Below, one piece after another: positions 6,929 to 16,913 of a DNA stretch of 32,528 nucleotides. The DNA comes from Cellulomonas biazotea (lineage in GTDB: Bacteria; Actinomycetota; Actinomycetes; Actinomycetales; Cellulomonadaceae). Numbering within the stretch: position 1 is the stretch's first letter; each line of letters begins with the position of its first letter. The stretch spans positions 1 to 32,528 of the forward strand of contig NZ_BIMR01000209.1 in the NCBI RefSeq assembly GCF_004306155.1. Reading direction: 5' to 3'. Below the pieces are notes generated by a model that saw nothing but the letters and a program-made list of their open reading frames with translations, ran no database searches and was not told the DNA's origin. A program made the position numbers and the translations under genes.

Positions 6929-9900
6929 TCAGTCCCAGGGCCAGCGCCAGCCGCCGCCCGACCACGGCCACTCCCAGCCCGTCTTGGGCGGGAGGACCGG
7001 GCCGACCGGGTCGGACACCGCCGACGCGGTGACCAGGCCCGCGCCGAAGCCCGTGACCCGGACGGTGACCGTCGCACCCTCGAGGTCCGCGGGGACCTTC
7101 AGGCGGTCAGCGGTCGCCCCGGCGACGCGGACGCCGTCGGCGAACCAGACGTACGCGAGGCGCACGTCGCGCGGCTGCCAGCCCTTCGTCTCGACCTTGA
7201 GGGTCTCGCCGACGCGGACCTTCCCGGTGACCTTCACGGTGCCGGGGACGACGGCCGCGGCGGGCGAGCAGTCGGGGACGTCGGCCCGGAAGGCCCACGA
7301 CACCGCCTGCGGTCCGGCCGGGAAGGCGTACCCGTCGAGCGGCACGGCCGCGACCGTGACGACCGACCCGAGTGCCACGGCGACGGTCCCGGTGACGACC
7401 GAGCCGTCGACGCGGTACTCGACGCCGTCGGTGGTCGGCACGGCGAGCGACCCGTCACCGGGCTCGCCGTCGGTGCAGACCGGGCCCGTGTAGACCGGGA
7501 CGGCGGGTGTGACGACGACGTCCTCGACGGGGCAGTCCGGGGCGGTGAAGACGTGCTCCCACGTCGTCGTCGCCCCGTCGGCGAGCGTGTACCCGTCGGC
7601 CGCGCGGGCGGTGACGACGACTGCTGCGTCGGCCGCGACCTCCACGGTGCCGGTGACGTCCGTGCCGTCGATCGCGTAGACGACGCCCTCGACGTCCGGG
7701 ATCACGACCCGGGCCGCCTCGGCGACGCCGTCGGTGCAGACCGCTGACGCCGTGAAGGTGGGCGCGGCGGGCGTGACGACCCCGTCGGGCTCGGCGGCGC
7801 CGACCTGCCACTCACGGATCCCGACCGACCCCTGCCCGGCGGCCTCGCCCCAGGACTGGGCGACGATCCGCAGCGCGCGGGTCGTGACGGCGTCGAAGCC
7901 GACGGGCACGAAGCCCGTCGAGGTGCGGGCGTAGGTGCCGGACGTCAGCGCGACGTCGTGCCAGGTGGTGCCGTCGGCGTCGAGGTACTGCAGGGTCCAC
8001 GACCGGGGCGCGATGAGGCCCTCGTTCTGCGCGTCGGGGACGTTCTGGTACCACCACACGTTCGCGCGGTCGACGGTCACGTCGAAGTCCCACGTGAGCT
8101 GCGCCCACTGCTCGCCGACGCGGTCCCACGTGCCCCACGACGACCCGTACTTCGACGCGTCGTCCTCGCCCCAGGCGTTGGTGCCGTCGACCATGCCCGC
8201 GACGTTCTCCCACCCGGAGGTGAAGGACGCCGTGGCGGTGGCGTACGGGGCGACGTTGCCGGACAGCGACGCGCCGTCGCCGAGCGGGATCGTCACCGTG
8301 GCGGTGGCGGTGTTGCCCGCGCGGTCGCGGGCGCGGACGACGAGCTCGTGCGGGAGCATGTCGGGCGCGTCGACCACGGCACCGTCGGCGGCGACGACCC
8401 ACTCACCCGTGCCGTCGAACCGGTACTCGACCGCGGCGACCCCGGACAGGGAGTCGGTCGCGCCGAGCGTGACGGCCCGGGTGGCCTCGTCGAGCGCGGC
8501 GGTGACGGCGGGGACACCGGTGTCGACCTTGACCGTGCGGCTGACCTCGGCGGACGTATTGCCCGCGGCGTCGGTGGCCCGGCCGCGGACGACCGTCTCC
8601 CCCTGCGCCGACACCGGGACGTCGACCGACCGGGCATCCGGTGTCGAGATCCACGCACCGTCGCCGACCCGCGTGCCGATCGTCGTGAGGTACGACGTGT
8701 CGTCGTCGGCAGACACCCGGACGGTGACGGGCGAGGAGAACCAGCCGTCCTCGCCGGACGTGCCGGACGCGGACAGCGTGACCGCCGGGGCGGTCGTGTC
8801 GTCCTCACCGGGGTCGACGGTCCCGCCGACGTGCACGGTCGCGGTCACGTACCCGGCGGACTGGCCGAGCGCGCGGCCCTCGACGGTGAACGTGCCCTCG
8901 GCGGCGTAGTCCGCCGGGTCGACGGGCCGCCAGTTGACCGGCGCCCACGCGGAGGAGTCGCCGAACGGCAGGCGGACGGCCGCGGGCAGCGACGGTGCGA
9001 CGCCGACGGGTGTCGCGACGGACACCGACGGCAGCGACGACGCCTGCGCGGAGTAGACCTCCCACTCGGAGACGGACACCGAGTGGACGTACGGGCCCTC
9101 GTCGAGCCCGCGGAACGTGGCCCGCAGCGCGGTCGTCGAGACCGGGTCGAACGTCACGGTGTGCCACGTGTCGGTGGCCGTCGGGTACGTCGCGCCGGAC
9201 ACCGGCTGCCAGTCGCCGGCCTCGTCGAGGTACTCGACGACCCACGACTGCGGCGGCCGGATCCAGTTGCCGTCGCGGTGGAGCTCGATGCCGACCGACC
9301 CGGTGCGCACGGGCGCGTCCCACGTGTACTGCACCCAGTCGGACGGGTGCGACGACGTCGTGCCGCGGTAGTTGCCCCACTGGTCGGGCGGCAGCAGCGC
9401 GGTGGTCCGGCGGAAGCCGTCGTTGACGGCGCCGAGCCGCATGGGCGGCTGCTCGGTGAAGGACGCCGACGCGGTCGCCTCCAGCGCCACGTTGTCCGTC
9501 AGCCGGTAGGCCGGGTCGTCGGCGAGCGTCTGCTCGACCGGCAGGATCCGGTCACCGTCCCACTGCACCTCGTCGATCGCGATGGACCGGCGGAAGTGCC
9601 CGCCGCCCACGGCGTCCTTCGTGTGGTACGTGATCCACCAGCGACCCTCGTGCTCGACGATCGACGGGTGCACGGTCGTCGCGGACGTGCCGCCGAGGAT
9701 GATCCCCTGGTACGTCCACGGGCCCAGCGCCGACGGTGCCGTCGCGTACGCGATGCACGCCTGGTAGTTCGACGGCGTGCACTCGCTGCCGCCCTGCTTC
9801 CAGTCGTACGCCAGGTAGTAGGTGCCGTTGCGCTCGAACACCCACGGCGCCTCGAAGAACCCGGTGAGGCCGGGGATCGTCGCGATCGTGCCGTCCAGCG

Positions 9901-10588
9901 CCGTCATCGACGACGTCAGCTTGACGACCCGGGCGACGCTCCACGAGCCCCAGTACAGGTAGACGGACCCGTCGGTGTCGGTGAAGACGTGCGGGTCGAT
10001 GACCTCCTGGCCCGTCGTGGACGAGCCGAAGACGTCGGTCCAGGTGAGCAGCGGCGCGCCGATCGCGTCCGTCCACGGACCCACCGGGGAGTCCGCGACC
10101 GCGACGCCGATCGCCATGTGGTTCGGCACGGCCGTGTTCTCCCACTGCACGGGCGCGTACCAGTAGAACTTCCCGTCGGCCCCGGTCGTCACCTGCCCCG
10201 CGAACGCCGAGTCGCCCGTGGCCCACCCGAAGACCTCGTCGGGGTCGAGGTTGTCGGCGTACAGGTCCCAGTCGCCCGACGCGGGGTCGTCGGTCGCGAA
10301 GACCCCGTAGTCGTGCATCTCGAAGCCGCCCTGCTGCTCGGCGGCCTCGTCGTGCCCGCCGTAGACGTAGAGCGTCCCGTCGACCGACAGGGGTGCCGCG
10401 TCGGCCGAGTAGTAGGTGCCGTCACCGAGGATCGGGTTGCCGTCGGTGTGGAAGGACCGCGTGGGCGCCGGCGGGTCCGCCGCGACGGCGGCGGTCGGCC
10501 ACGCGGCCACCGCCGTCGCGACGAGGGCCCCGGCCAGTGCGGCGGCGACGGTCCTGCGTGTCGTGGTCTGCCTGGTCTGCGTGGTCAT
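6929..10588 (-). CDS. Secreted multidomain GH43 glycosidase (arabinofuranosidase/xylosidase type)
   Basis: A 1219-residue exported enzyme. The signal peptide (basic start, TVAAALAGALVATAVAAW, AVAA before DPP) is followed by a five-bladed GH43 domain with Asp63 (YSADAAPL) as likely base, Asp198 (VIDPHVF) as pKa modulator and Glu246 (FFEAPWVF) as likely acid. After it come a discoidin-like module (from NVALEATASASF), a bacterial Ig-like group-4 module (PVGVAPSLPAAVRL to TVEGRAL), OmpL47-like repeats with RATDAAGNTS and RARDRAGNTA, a second discoidin-like module (from NVAPYATATASF), two short Cys-containing modules and an Ig-like module shared with the neighbouring glycosidase. It ends in GWEWPWSGGGWRWPWD. 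ATG 10588 is two bases after the upstream stop, so the pair is coupled. The exact substrate is uncertain; arabinose- or xylose-containing plant glycans are most likely. Confidence 0.9.
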   Translation of the reverse strand: MTTQTRQTTTRRTVAAALAGALVATAVAAWPTAAVAADPPAPTRSFHTDGNPILGDGTYYSADAAPLSVDGTLYVYGGHDEAAEQQGGFEMHDYGVFATDDPASGDWDLYADNLDPDEVFGWATGDSAFAGQVTTGADGKFYWYAPVQWENTAVPNHMAIGVAVADSPVGPWTDAIGAPLLTWTDVFGSSTTGQEVIDPHVFTDTDGSVYLYWGSWSVARVVKLTSSMTALDGTIATIPGLTGFFEAPWVFERNGTYYLAYDWKQGGSECTPSNYQACIAYATAPSALGPWTYQGIILGGTSATTVHPSIVEHEGRWWITYHTKDAVGGGHFRRSIAIDEVQWDGDRILPVEQTLADDPAYRLTDNVALEATASASFTEQPPMRLGAVNDGFRRTTALLPPDQWGNYRGTTSSHPSDWVQYTWDAPVRTGSVGIELHRDGNWIRPPQSWVVEYLDEAGDWQPVSGATYPTATDTWHTVTFDPVSTTALRATFRGLDEGPYVHSVSVSEWEVYSAQASSLPSVSVATPVGVAPSLPAAVRLPFGDSSAWAPVNWRPVDPADYAAEGTFTVEGRALGQSAGYVTATVHVGGTVDPGEDDTTAPAVTLSASGTSGEDGWFSSPVTVRVSADDDTSYLTTIGTRVGDGAWISTPDARSVDVPVSAQGETVVRGRATDAAGNTSAEVSRTVKVDTGVPAVTAALDEATRAVTLGATDSLSGVAAVEYRFDGTGEWVVAADGAVVDAPDMLPHELVVRARDRAGNTATATVTIPLGDGASLSGNVAPYATATASFTSGWENVAGMVDGTNAWGEDDASKYGSSWGTWDRVGEQWAQLTWDFDVTVDRANVWWYQNVPDAQNEGLIAPRSWTLQYLDADGTTWHDVALTSGTYARTSTGFVPVGFDAVTTRALRIVAQSWGEAAGQGSVGIREWQVGAAEPDGVVTPAAPTFTASAVCTDGVAEAARVVIPDVEGVVYAIDGTDVTGTVEVAADAAVVVTARAADGYTLADGATTTWEHVFTAPDCPVEDVVVTPAVPVYTGPVCTDGEPGDGSLAVPTTDGVEYRVDGSVVTGTVAVALGSVVTVAAVPLDGYAFPAGPQAVSWAFRADVPDCSPAAAVVPGTVKVTGKVRVGETLKVETKGWQPRDVRLAYVWFADGVRVAGATADRLKVPADLEGATVTVRVTGFGAGLVTASAVSDPVGPVLPPKTGWEWPWSGGGWRWPWD

Positions 10589-10590
10589 CG

Positions 10591-13500
10591 TCAACGTCCC
10601 ACCTTGATGCCGTCGGAGGTGCGCGTGGTCGGTGCGTAGCCGGTCTTGGTGCCGGTCACCTCGACGGTGAGGACGGCGCCGCGGTCGGCGGTGCGCACGA
10701 GGTACAGCGGGCTGGTCGCGCCCTTGACGGCCTTGCCGTCGACGAACCACTGGTACGAGGTGGTCACCGGGAACGGTCCCCACGCCGCGTGCATGGCGGT
10801 CACGACCGACAGGGGCTTGGCCAGGCCCACGATCCGCACGTCGCGGGCCGTGAGGGTGCCGGGCTGCACCGTGGTCGGTGGCGAGGACGCCCAGGTCGAC
10901 GGCTCGTGGCCGGCGGCGGTGCCGCGGACCTCGACCGTGAGGACCTTGCCCGCGTCGGACGCCGCGACCTTGTAGCCGCTGGACGTGGCGCCCTTGACGG
11001 CCTTCCCGTCGAGCAGCCAGCGGTACTCGAGGCGGACGCCGTCGGCCCAGGCCGAGGTCTGCGCCCGGACGGTGCTGCCGACGACCGCGGTGCCCGCGAT
11101 CGCGACCGACCCGGCCTGCACGGTCGGCTTCACGACCGCTGCGGTCGGGGCGGACGTCACCGAGACGCTCTCCCAGCCGTCCAGGTAGCCCGTGACCTCG
11201 ACCGTGACGGTCTTCCCGAGGTCCTTCTGCGTCGGCGTGTACTGCGACGCGGTGGCTCCGGCGACGACCTTGCCGCCCGCCGACCAGCGGTACGCGAGCT
11301 CGACGCCCTCGGGTCCCCAGCCCGCGGTCTGCGCGAGCAGCACCTGCCCGACGGTCGGGACCCCGACGACCTCGACTGTGCCTGCGTTGACGACGGCCTC
11401 GCCCGGTCCGGCGACGACGGTCAGCGACGACTCCGCCACCGACTCCCCCGCCGCGGCGCGGACCGTGTAGTCCCCGCCCGCGAGGTCGCGCGGCAGCGGC
11501 GCCGTGCGGAGCGTCCCGGAACCCCGGGAGTCCGTCGTCAGCGAGCCGAGGGCGACACCGCCCGGCTCGACCGTCACCGCGTAGGCGGTGTCGACGACCC
11601 CGCCCGTGAGCGTCACGTCGAACGCGTCGCCCGCGGTCACCGGCTCCGTGGGTCCGGTGAGGACCAGCGGTGCCACGGGAGCGCTGTCGACCTCCCACTC
11701 GACGATGCCGACCCAGCCCGACGTGGGCTTGGTGAGCGTCGCCCGCAGAGCCGTCGTCGTGACCGGCGTGTGCGTGACCGTGTCGAACTGGCCGAGCGTC
11801 GTCGTGAAGCCCGAGGGCTCGGGGACGGTCGCCCACGTGACGCCGTCGTCGAGCAGGTACTCGAGCGTCCACGACGCCGGGAGCCGCATGCCACCGCCGT
11901 CGTCGAAGAACATCAGGCGGCTCGTGCCGGTGGTGACGGGCGTGGGCCAGTCGAGGCGCGCCCACTGGGTGTCGCCCGCGATGTTCCACGTGCCCCAGGC
12001 GGTCGCCTGGTTCGTCACCGGCATCGTCGCGACGCCGTCCGTGATGCCCGCGGCGCGGTTCCACGTGGTCGACGCGGACACGCTGACCGCGGCGTTCGGG
12101 GCGATGTTGACGGGCGCGTTCGGGTCCGGTGCCGGGACGGCGATCGTCCCGACGGCCGAGACGTTGCCCGCCCGGTCGGTGGCGCGGTACTCGACGGTCG
12201 CGGCCTGCGCGATCGTCGCGCCGGTGCCGTAGGCCGTCCAGGCGCCGCCGTCGACGCGGTACTCGACGGTCGCGACGCCCGAGCCGGTCTCGGTGGTCGC
12301 CAGGGTGAGGCGCCGCCGGGACTCGTCGAAGGTCGCGGTCACCACGGGTGCGGTGCCGTCGATGTCGACCGCGGCGGACTGCACGGGCGAGACGAGCCCG
12401 CCGGAGTCCGTGGCGCGGGCGCGCACCGTGTGCCGGCCGTCACCGCTGACGGCGACCGGGCCGGTGACGGCCGTCCACGCACCGCCGTCGACCTGCGCCT
12501 CGACCGTGGGCGACGGGTCGTCGTCGTCGGTCGCGGTGACCGTCACGGCGACCGGGCCGGTGAACCAGCCGGACGCGGGACGCTCGGGGTCGGTCGCGAG
12601 CGTGACCACGGGCGCCTTCGGCGCACCCGACCGCACGGTGACCGTGACGACGGGCCGCTTGTCCGTGCCGGCCACCGTCCCCTCGACGGTGAACTCACCG
12701 GCGGCGGCGTACGACGCCGGGTCGACGTCGTCCCACGTCACGGGCAGCGACGCCTCGGAGCCGTCGTTGTAGACCGCGACCACGCGGGCCGGCAGCACGG
12801 GCGCGGTGCCCGCCACGGTCGACACCGCGAGCGGGTCGAACGTGTTGATCTGCACGGCGTCGGTGGGCCGCACGAAGACGGTCGCGCGGGCCAGCTTGGA
12901 CGTCCCCTGCACGAAGCCGGGGACCGTGAACTCGCCCTGCGCGGCGTACGCGTCGGCGGGCACGTCCTGCCACTGCACGGACCGCTGCGTGCGCGTCCCG
13001 TCGGCGAACGTCACCTCGACGGCCTCCGGGAGGACCGGCGCGACGCCGACGAGCGTGCGGACCGCGACCTCCTCGACCGCGACCGGCTCGTCCGCGAGCG
13101 CCTGCCACTCGATGATGCCCGGGTACGACGCCCCGTTGCGGACGAGCGTGGCGCGCAGCGACGTCGTCGTGACGGCGCCGTGCGTGACGGCGTTGAGCTC
13201 GCCGTCGACGGTCGGGTACGCGCTCGGGTCGGGCACCGGCTGCCAGGAGCCGTCGGTCGCCAGGTACTCCAGGGACCACGACGACGGCGGCAGGACGCCG
13301 TCCGACGCCCGGTTGGAGTGGAACAGGATGCGGGACTCGTCGACCCGCACCGGCTCCGGCCAGGTCAGGCGCGCCCAGTACGTGTTGCCCGCACCGGCGG
13401 CGGTGCCCCACGTGCCCCACGCGTCGGACTCCGCCGCGACCGGGTAGGACGCGTTGCCGTCGTTGATCGCGGCGACCCGGTTCCAGCCGGTGACGGCCGA

Positions 13501-16500
13501 CGCGGACGCGGTGGCGTCGGGTGCGACGTTCGTCTTGGCGGTGCCGCTGACGTCGACGTCGACCGTGACGTCCCTGCTGGTGGTGAGCTCGCCGTCGGAC
13601 GCCGTCAGACGCAGCGTGTACCGGCCGGTCGTGTCGAACTGCACGACGGTGGTCGCCTGCGTCGGGCTCGCGACGACGGCCTGCGCACCCTCGGGCGCGC
13701 TGACCACGGTCCACGCCGAGGACAGGGCGCCCGCCGGCTGGGCGTCGTCGGACACCGAGCCGACCAGGCGGACCTGGGCGGGCTGGTCGAACGCCGGGTC
13801 GCGGTAGACCGTGACCTTCGGGGCCGCGTTGGTCGACGGCGGCGCCTCGACACCCGTCGCGAACGCCTGGACCTCCTTGACGCCCGTGCGGAAGCCGGCC
13901 GCGTGCTTCGCGGTGACCCGCAGCCGGTCGGCCCGGACCTCCGGGAACTGGACGCGGTTGAGGTTGGCCGTCGAGTACACGGGCGTGCGGGCCTGCCCGG
14001 GGACCGGGTGCCAGCCCGCGGCGTCGTGGTACTCGAGCGTCCACAGCTCGGGTGCCGCGTACCCCTGGACGGTCGCGCTGGACGACGACCGGTAGAAGTA
14101 GACGCGCACGTCGTCGACGGCCTGCGTGCCGTCGAGCTCGACCTCGATCGAGTCGGTGGCGTTCGGCGAGCCCGCGGTGCCCCAGAAGGGCTCGTTGGCG
14201 GTGCTGCCGTCGACGGCGCCGGTCGCGGCGCGGCCGGTCGTCGCGTACGTCGTGGTCACCGGCCGGCCGGCCGCGAGGTTCGCGGAGCCGGTCGACGCCG
14301 GGGCGATGTCGGTCCCCGCCTTGGCGAACACGTCGACGACCCGGTCGGTCGCGGCGAACCGCACGTCGGAGGCCGCCGCGAGCGACGACGCCGTGGCCGT
14401 CACGACCTGCGCGCCGCCGTCCGGCAGCTCGACGGTCCCGGTCGCCGGGTCGTACACCACGTGCGCGAGGTCGTCGACCGTGAACGCGAGCTCGCCGTCG
14501 AGGAACACCGAGTACCCGGCGGGCACGTCGGCGCCGTAGTGGTCGCCTGTCTCGTCCCACGTGACCGTGAGGTCGCGGTCGTGGTACCGCACGTTGTTGA
14601 CCGTGAAGTACGGCCAGTCCACGTCGATCGGGTCGAGCTCGATCTTGCCGTCGGCCCGGCTGCGCAGGCCCATCGCGTCCTCGATGACCGTGAAGTTGGT
14701 CGCGCCGAGGATCGTGTGGTGGATCCACGACCGGTAGCCGATGGAGCCGCCGTCGGCCGCCGACCCGTTGGACCAGAACTCGTTCTGGTTGGGCAGCCGG
14801 TTGTCACCGCCCTGGTAGTGCGCGAACGCGTTCCAGTAGAGGAGCTGCTTGTACATCTCCGGCGTCACGTAGTCCGTCGGGTAGTCACGCAGGACGGAGG
14901 AGAACATGCGGAACAGCACGGTCGAGTTGATGACCGAGAAGTTGTTCGACCCCGGGTCGGGCGAGTCCGCCTTGTCGACCTGGTTGGCCGTGAAGAACGG
15001 GAACACCGGGTACTGGTCGGCGTCCGCGAACAGGCGCAGCGCCTCGACGTACGGCTGGTCGTAGTCCGGGTCACCGGGCTTCGGCATGAGGCCGACGGTG
15101 AACGGGTAGTAGTTGTTGATCTCCTTGTACGGGTTGAGCGTCCCGTCCTGCGTCATCTGGTGCTTGAGCAGGTTGCCGAACAGCCCGACCTTGTCCGCGG
15201 TCGTCTGCGCGGGCTCCCACAGGTGCTCCAGGACGGCGGCCTTGACGCGCTCCGCGAGCGCGTCCATGTGGTCGGCCTTCTCCGTCTGACCCGCGACGCG
15301 GAAGAACTCCGCCGCGGCCTTCGAGTTCGAGTACAGGTACGCGCTCTCGGTCCTGTCCATGTTGTCGCCGTGGCCGGTCCAGTGGAACGACACCGCGTCG
15401 GCGTCGTTGCCGGTCATGGCGCCCCACGAGTACTCGATGAGGTCGTTGCCGTTGCCGTCGTACGCGTCGAGGAGGCCCTCGACGTCGTCCATCGAGTGCT
15501 GGCCGAGCGTCGCGCCGATCGCGCCGGGCCCGCCGTGCAGCTCGTAGGCCCGCCACGCGGCCTCGGTGATGTACTGCGTGTAGGAGTTCGACCAGTTGGC
15601 GGGGTCGCCCGGGTTGTCGACGAACTTGCCGCGCTTGGAGGTCTCCCCGACCGCGAGCGCCGGGCCGTACGCGTACGTCGGGTCACGGAAGTACTTGAGG
15701 TCGTCGACGAACATCCCGACGGTGAGGACGATCGCGTTGTTGTACCCGAGCACGCCCTCCATGGACGTCGGGAACTGGTAGTCGTTCCCGGGGATGTCGG
15801 CGTCGAGGAAGTTGTAACGCATCAGCCACCAGCGGTAGAAGAGCGTCTTGTCGATGTCGTCCGACGGGGTGTCGAGGTACGGGACGTTCTCCGCCCACCA
15901 CCGGTTGTACGTCGTGACGTGCGTCGTGAACGCCTCGGCCGGGCTCGCGGCCCGGTAGGCGGCGTACTCGGCGGCCGACGACGGGAGCTCGTCGGTCAGC
16001 ATGCCGAGCTGGAGCTTGGTCGTCGCGCTGCCGCCCGCGGGCACGGCGAGGTCGCGCACGAGCGAGGCCGTGCCGGGTGCCGCCGTGAAGCCGTCGCCCG
16101 ACAGGCGCGGGGTGACCGTCGTGAGGCTGTTGAACGCCCGCACGGTGCCGACGAGCTCGTCGCCCTCGACCGTGCCGGCCTGCGGTGACGTCGCGGCGAC
16201 CCGGACGGTGCGTGCCGCGCCGCTCGTGTCGGTGACCTGGACGTTCGCCACGAGGACGTCGTCGGCGGTGATGAACTTGGTCTGCGTGAGGCGCAGCCCA
16301 CCGCCGGTGAAGACCGACTGGAAGTACGACGGCGTCTGCCGCCGCTGCGACGCCTGCTCGGTGAGCGTGACGGCCTGGCCGTCGGCCTGCACGGTGAACG
16401 TGAAGGCACCGCCGCCGCCGAGTGACTCCCAGTACGCGACGTCGCCGTCCCAGCCGAGCCGCGTGGGCTGGTGCGTCTTCATGAACACCGCCCGGCCGCG

Positions 16501-16836
16501 CGTGAACGCGACGAGGTTCTCGGTGCCGTCGAACATCGGGCCGGTGCGCGCGAGCATCCGGTCCATCCAGAAGTCCTGGCCCGGTGCGCTGCCGGCACCC
16601 GCGGCGAGGTCGGCGTCGAAGACGCGCTGCAGGTAGGGCGACGGGCCGTAGTCGACGCCGGTCGCGGGGACGGGGGTGTCGGAGCCCGTGAACTCGGGCA
16701 TGCCGAGACTGCTCTGCGGGGTCTCGTCGCCGGGCACGGCGGCCGCGGCGACGGGGATGAGCCCGGCGGCGACGACGGCGAGTGCGGTGAGGGAGGGAAC
16801 CACGGCACGCCTGCGTGCCACGCGGGAAGATCTCAC
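10591..16836 (-). CDS. Giant secreted MGH1-like glycosidase with discoidin and Ig-like modules
   Basis: A 2081-residue exported protein. The signal peptide spans about residues 1-33. The catalytic part (about 40-775) is rich in Trp and Tyr and looks like an (alpha/alpha)6-barrel glycosidase (TTHVTTYNRWWAENVPYL, DKTLFYRWWLMRYNFLDAD, YQFPTSMEGVLGYNNAIV, SFHWTGHGDNMDRTES, WIHHTILGATNF). Accessory modules follow: discoidin-like units starting near 849, 1102 and 1575, an Ig-like segment near 1040, two group-4 Ig-like units near 1259 and 1332, OmpL47-like repeats near 1409-1570, and three C-terminal Ig-like repeats from about 1817. The start is GTG with AGAGAGG about 10 bases upstream. CCGAAA-type repeats precede it, suggesting control by the LacI-type regulator. 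The exact glycoside hydrolase family is not certain; GH142 or another MGH1-like family is possible. It is the first gene of a two-gene unit with the GH43 enzyme. Confidence 0.82.
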   Translation of the reverse strand: MRSSRVARRRAVVPSLTALAVVAAGLIPVAAAAVPGDETPQSSLGMPEFTGSDTPVPATGVDYGPSPYLQRVFDADLAAGAGSAPGQDFWMDRMLARTGPMFDGTENLVAFTRGRAVFMKTHQPTRLGWDGDVAYWESLGGGGAFTFTVQADGQAVTLTEQASQRRQTPSYFQSVFTGGGLRLTQTKFITADDVLVANVQVTDTSGAARTVRVAATSPQAGTVEGDELVGTVRAFNSLTTVTPRLSGDGFTAAPGTASLVRDLAVPAGGSATTKLQLGMLTDELPSSAAEYAAYRAASPAEAFTTHVTTYNRWWAENVPYLDTPSDDIDKTLFYRWWLMRYNFLDADIPGNDYQFPTSMEGVLGYNNAIVLTVGMFVDDLKYFRDPTYAYGPALAVGETSKRGKFVDNPGDPANWSNSYTQYITEAAWRAYELHGGPGAIGATLGQHSMDDVEGLLDAYDGNGNDLIEYSWGAMTGNDADAVSFHWTGHGDNMDRTESAYLYSNSKAAAEFFRVAGQTEKADHMDALAERVKAAVLEHLWEPAQTTADKVGLFGNLLKHQMTQDGTLNPYKEINNYYPFTVGLMPKPGDPDYDQPYVEALRLFADADQYPVFPFFTANQVDKADSPDPGSNNFSVINSTVLFRMFSSVLRDYPTDYVTPEMYKQLLYWNAFAHYQGGDNRLPNQNEFWSNGSAADGGSIGYRSWIHHTILGATNFTVIEDAMGLRSRADGKIELDPIDVDWPYFTVNNVRYHDRDLTVTWDETGDHYGADVPAGYSVFLDGELAFTVDDLAHVVYDPATGTVELPDGGAQVVTATASSLAAASDVRFAATDRVVDVFAKAGTDIAPASTGSANLAAGRPVTTTYATTGRAATGAVDGSTANEPFWGTAGSPNATDSIEVELDGTQAVDDVRVYFYRSSSSATVQGYAAPELWTLEYHDAAGWHPVPGQARTPVYSTANLNRVQFPEVRADRLRVTAKHAAGFRTGVKEVQAFATGVEAPPSTNAAPKVTVYRDPAFDQPAQVRLVGSVSDDAQPAGALSSAWTVVSAPEGAQAVVASPTQATTVVQFDTTGRYTLRLTASDGELTTSRDVTVDVDVSGTAKTNVAPDATASASAVTGWNRVAAINDGNASYPVAAESDAWGTWGTAAGAGNTYWARLTWPEPVRVDESRILFHSNRASDGVLPPSSWSLEYLATDGSWQPVPDPSAYPTVDGELNAVTHGAVTTTSLRATLVRNGASYPGIIEWQALADEPVAVEEVAVRTLVGVAPVLPEAVEVTFADGTRTQRSVQWQDVPADAYAAQGEFTVPGFVQGTSKLARATVFVRPTDAVQINTFDPLAVSTVAGTAPVLPARVVAVYNDGSEASLPVTWDDVDPASYAAAGEFTVEGTVAGTDKRPVVTVTVRSGAPKAPVVTLATDPERPASGWFTGPVAVTVTATDDDDPSPTVEAQVDGGAWTAVTGPVAVSGDGRHTVRARATDSGGLVSPVQSAAVDIDGTAPVVTATFDESRRRLTLATTETGSGVATVEYRVDGGAWTAYGTGATIAQAATVEYRATDRAGNVSAVGTIAVPAPDPNAPVNIAPNAAVSVSASTTWNRAAGITDGVATMPVTNQATAWGTWNIAGDTQWARLDWPTPVTTGTSRLMFFDDGGGMRLPASWTLEYLLDDGVTWATVPEPSGFTTTLGQFDTVTHTPVTTTALRATLTKPTSGWVGIVEWEVDSAPVAPLVLTGPTEPVTAGDAFDVTLTGGVVDTAYAVTVEPGGVALGSLTTDSRGSGTLRTAPLPRDLAGGDYTVRAAAGESVAESSLTVVAGPGEAVVNAGTVEVVGVPTVGQVLLAQTAGWGPEGVELAYRWSAGGKVVAGATASQYTPTQKDLGKTVTVEVTGYLDGWESVSVTSAPTAAVVKPTVQAGSVAIAGTAVVGSTVRAQTSAWADGVRLEYRWLLDGKAVKGATSSGYKVAASDAGKVLTVEVRGTAAGHEPSTWASSPPTTVQPGTLTARDVRIVGLAKPLSVVTAMHAAWGPFPVTTSYQWFVDGKAVKGATSPLYLVRTADRGAVLTVEVTGTKTGYAPTTRTSDGIKVGR
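10594..11385 (-). repeat. Three tandem Ig-like modules at the C terminus of the giant glycosidase
   Basis: Three units of about 90, 85 and 89 residues start near 11385, 11115 and 10860. Each has the pattern G-x-V-x-(V/I)-x-G ... A-W ... Y-(R/Q)-W-x-x-x-G-K-x-V-x-G-A-T ... V-L/V-T-V-E-V-x-G. A fourth, more divergent copy closes the neighbouring GH43 protein (TVKVTGKVRVGETLKVETKG). Neither protein has an LPxTG sorting signal or a C-terminal membrane anchor, so these modules may serve wall or substrate attachment. Confidence 0.85.
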
Positions 16837-16913
16837 GTCCGAAACGCCTCTCTACGTTGAGAATGCGAGGTTCTCGGCGAGAGTGACATGGCACGCCATC
16901 GCACCGCAATGGG

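Noticed and set aside
6929-6991. LPPKTG near the GH43 C terminus considered as an LPxTG sortase signal
   Set aside because: It has an extra residue and is followed by only a short Trp-rich tail, with no hydrophobic helix or basic end.
10589-12064. Upstream extension of the GH43 frame to 12064
   Set aside because: It would overlap the giant glycosidase gene for about 1.5 kb with Arg/His-rich nonsense sequence. The signal peptide begins exactly at ATG 10588.
10393-16188. A 1931-codon open frame on the plus strand, antisense to the giant glycosidase
   Set aside because: It arises from the strong GC third-position bias of the real gene. Its product is low-complexity Arg/Gly/Val-rich with no domain, signal or ribosome-binding site.
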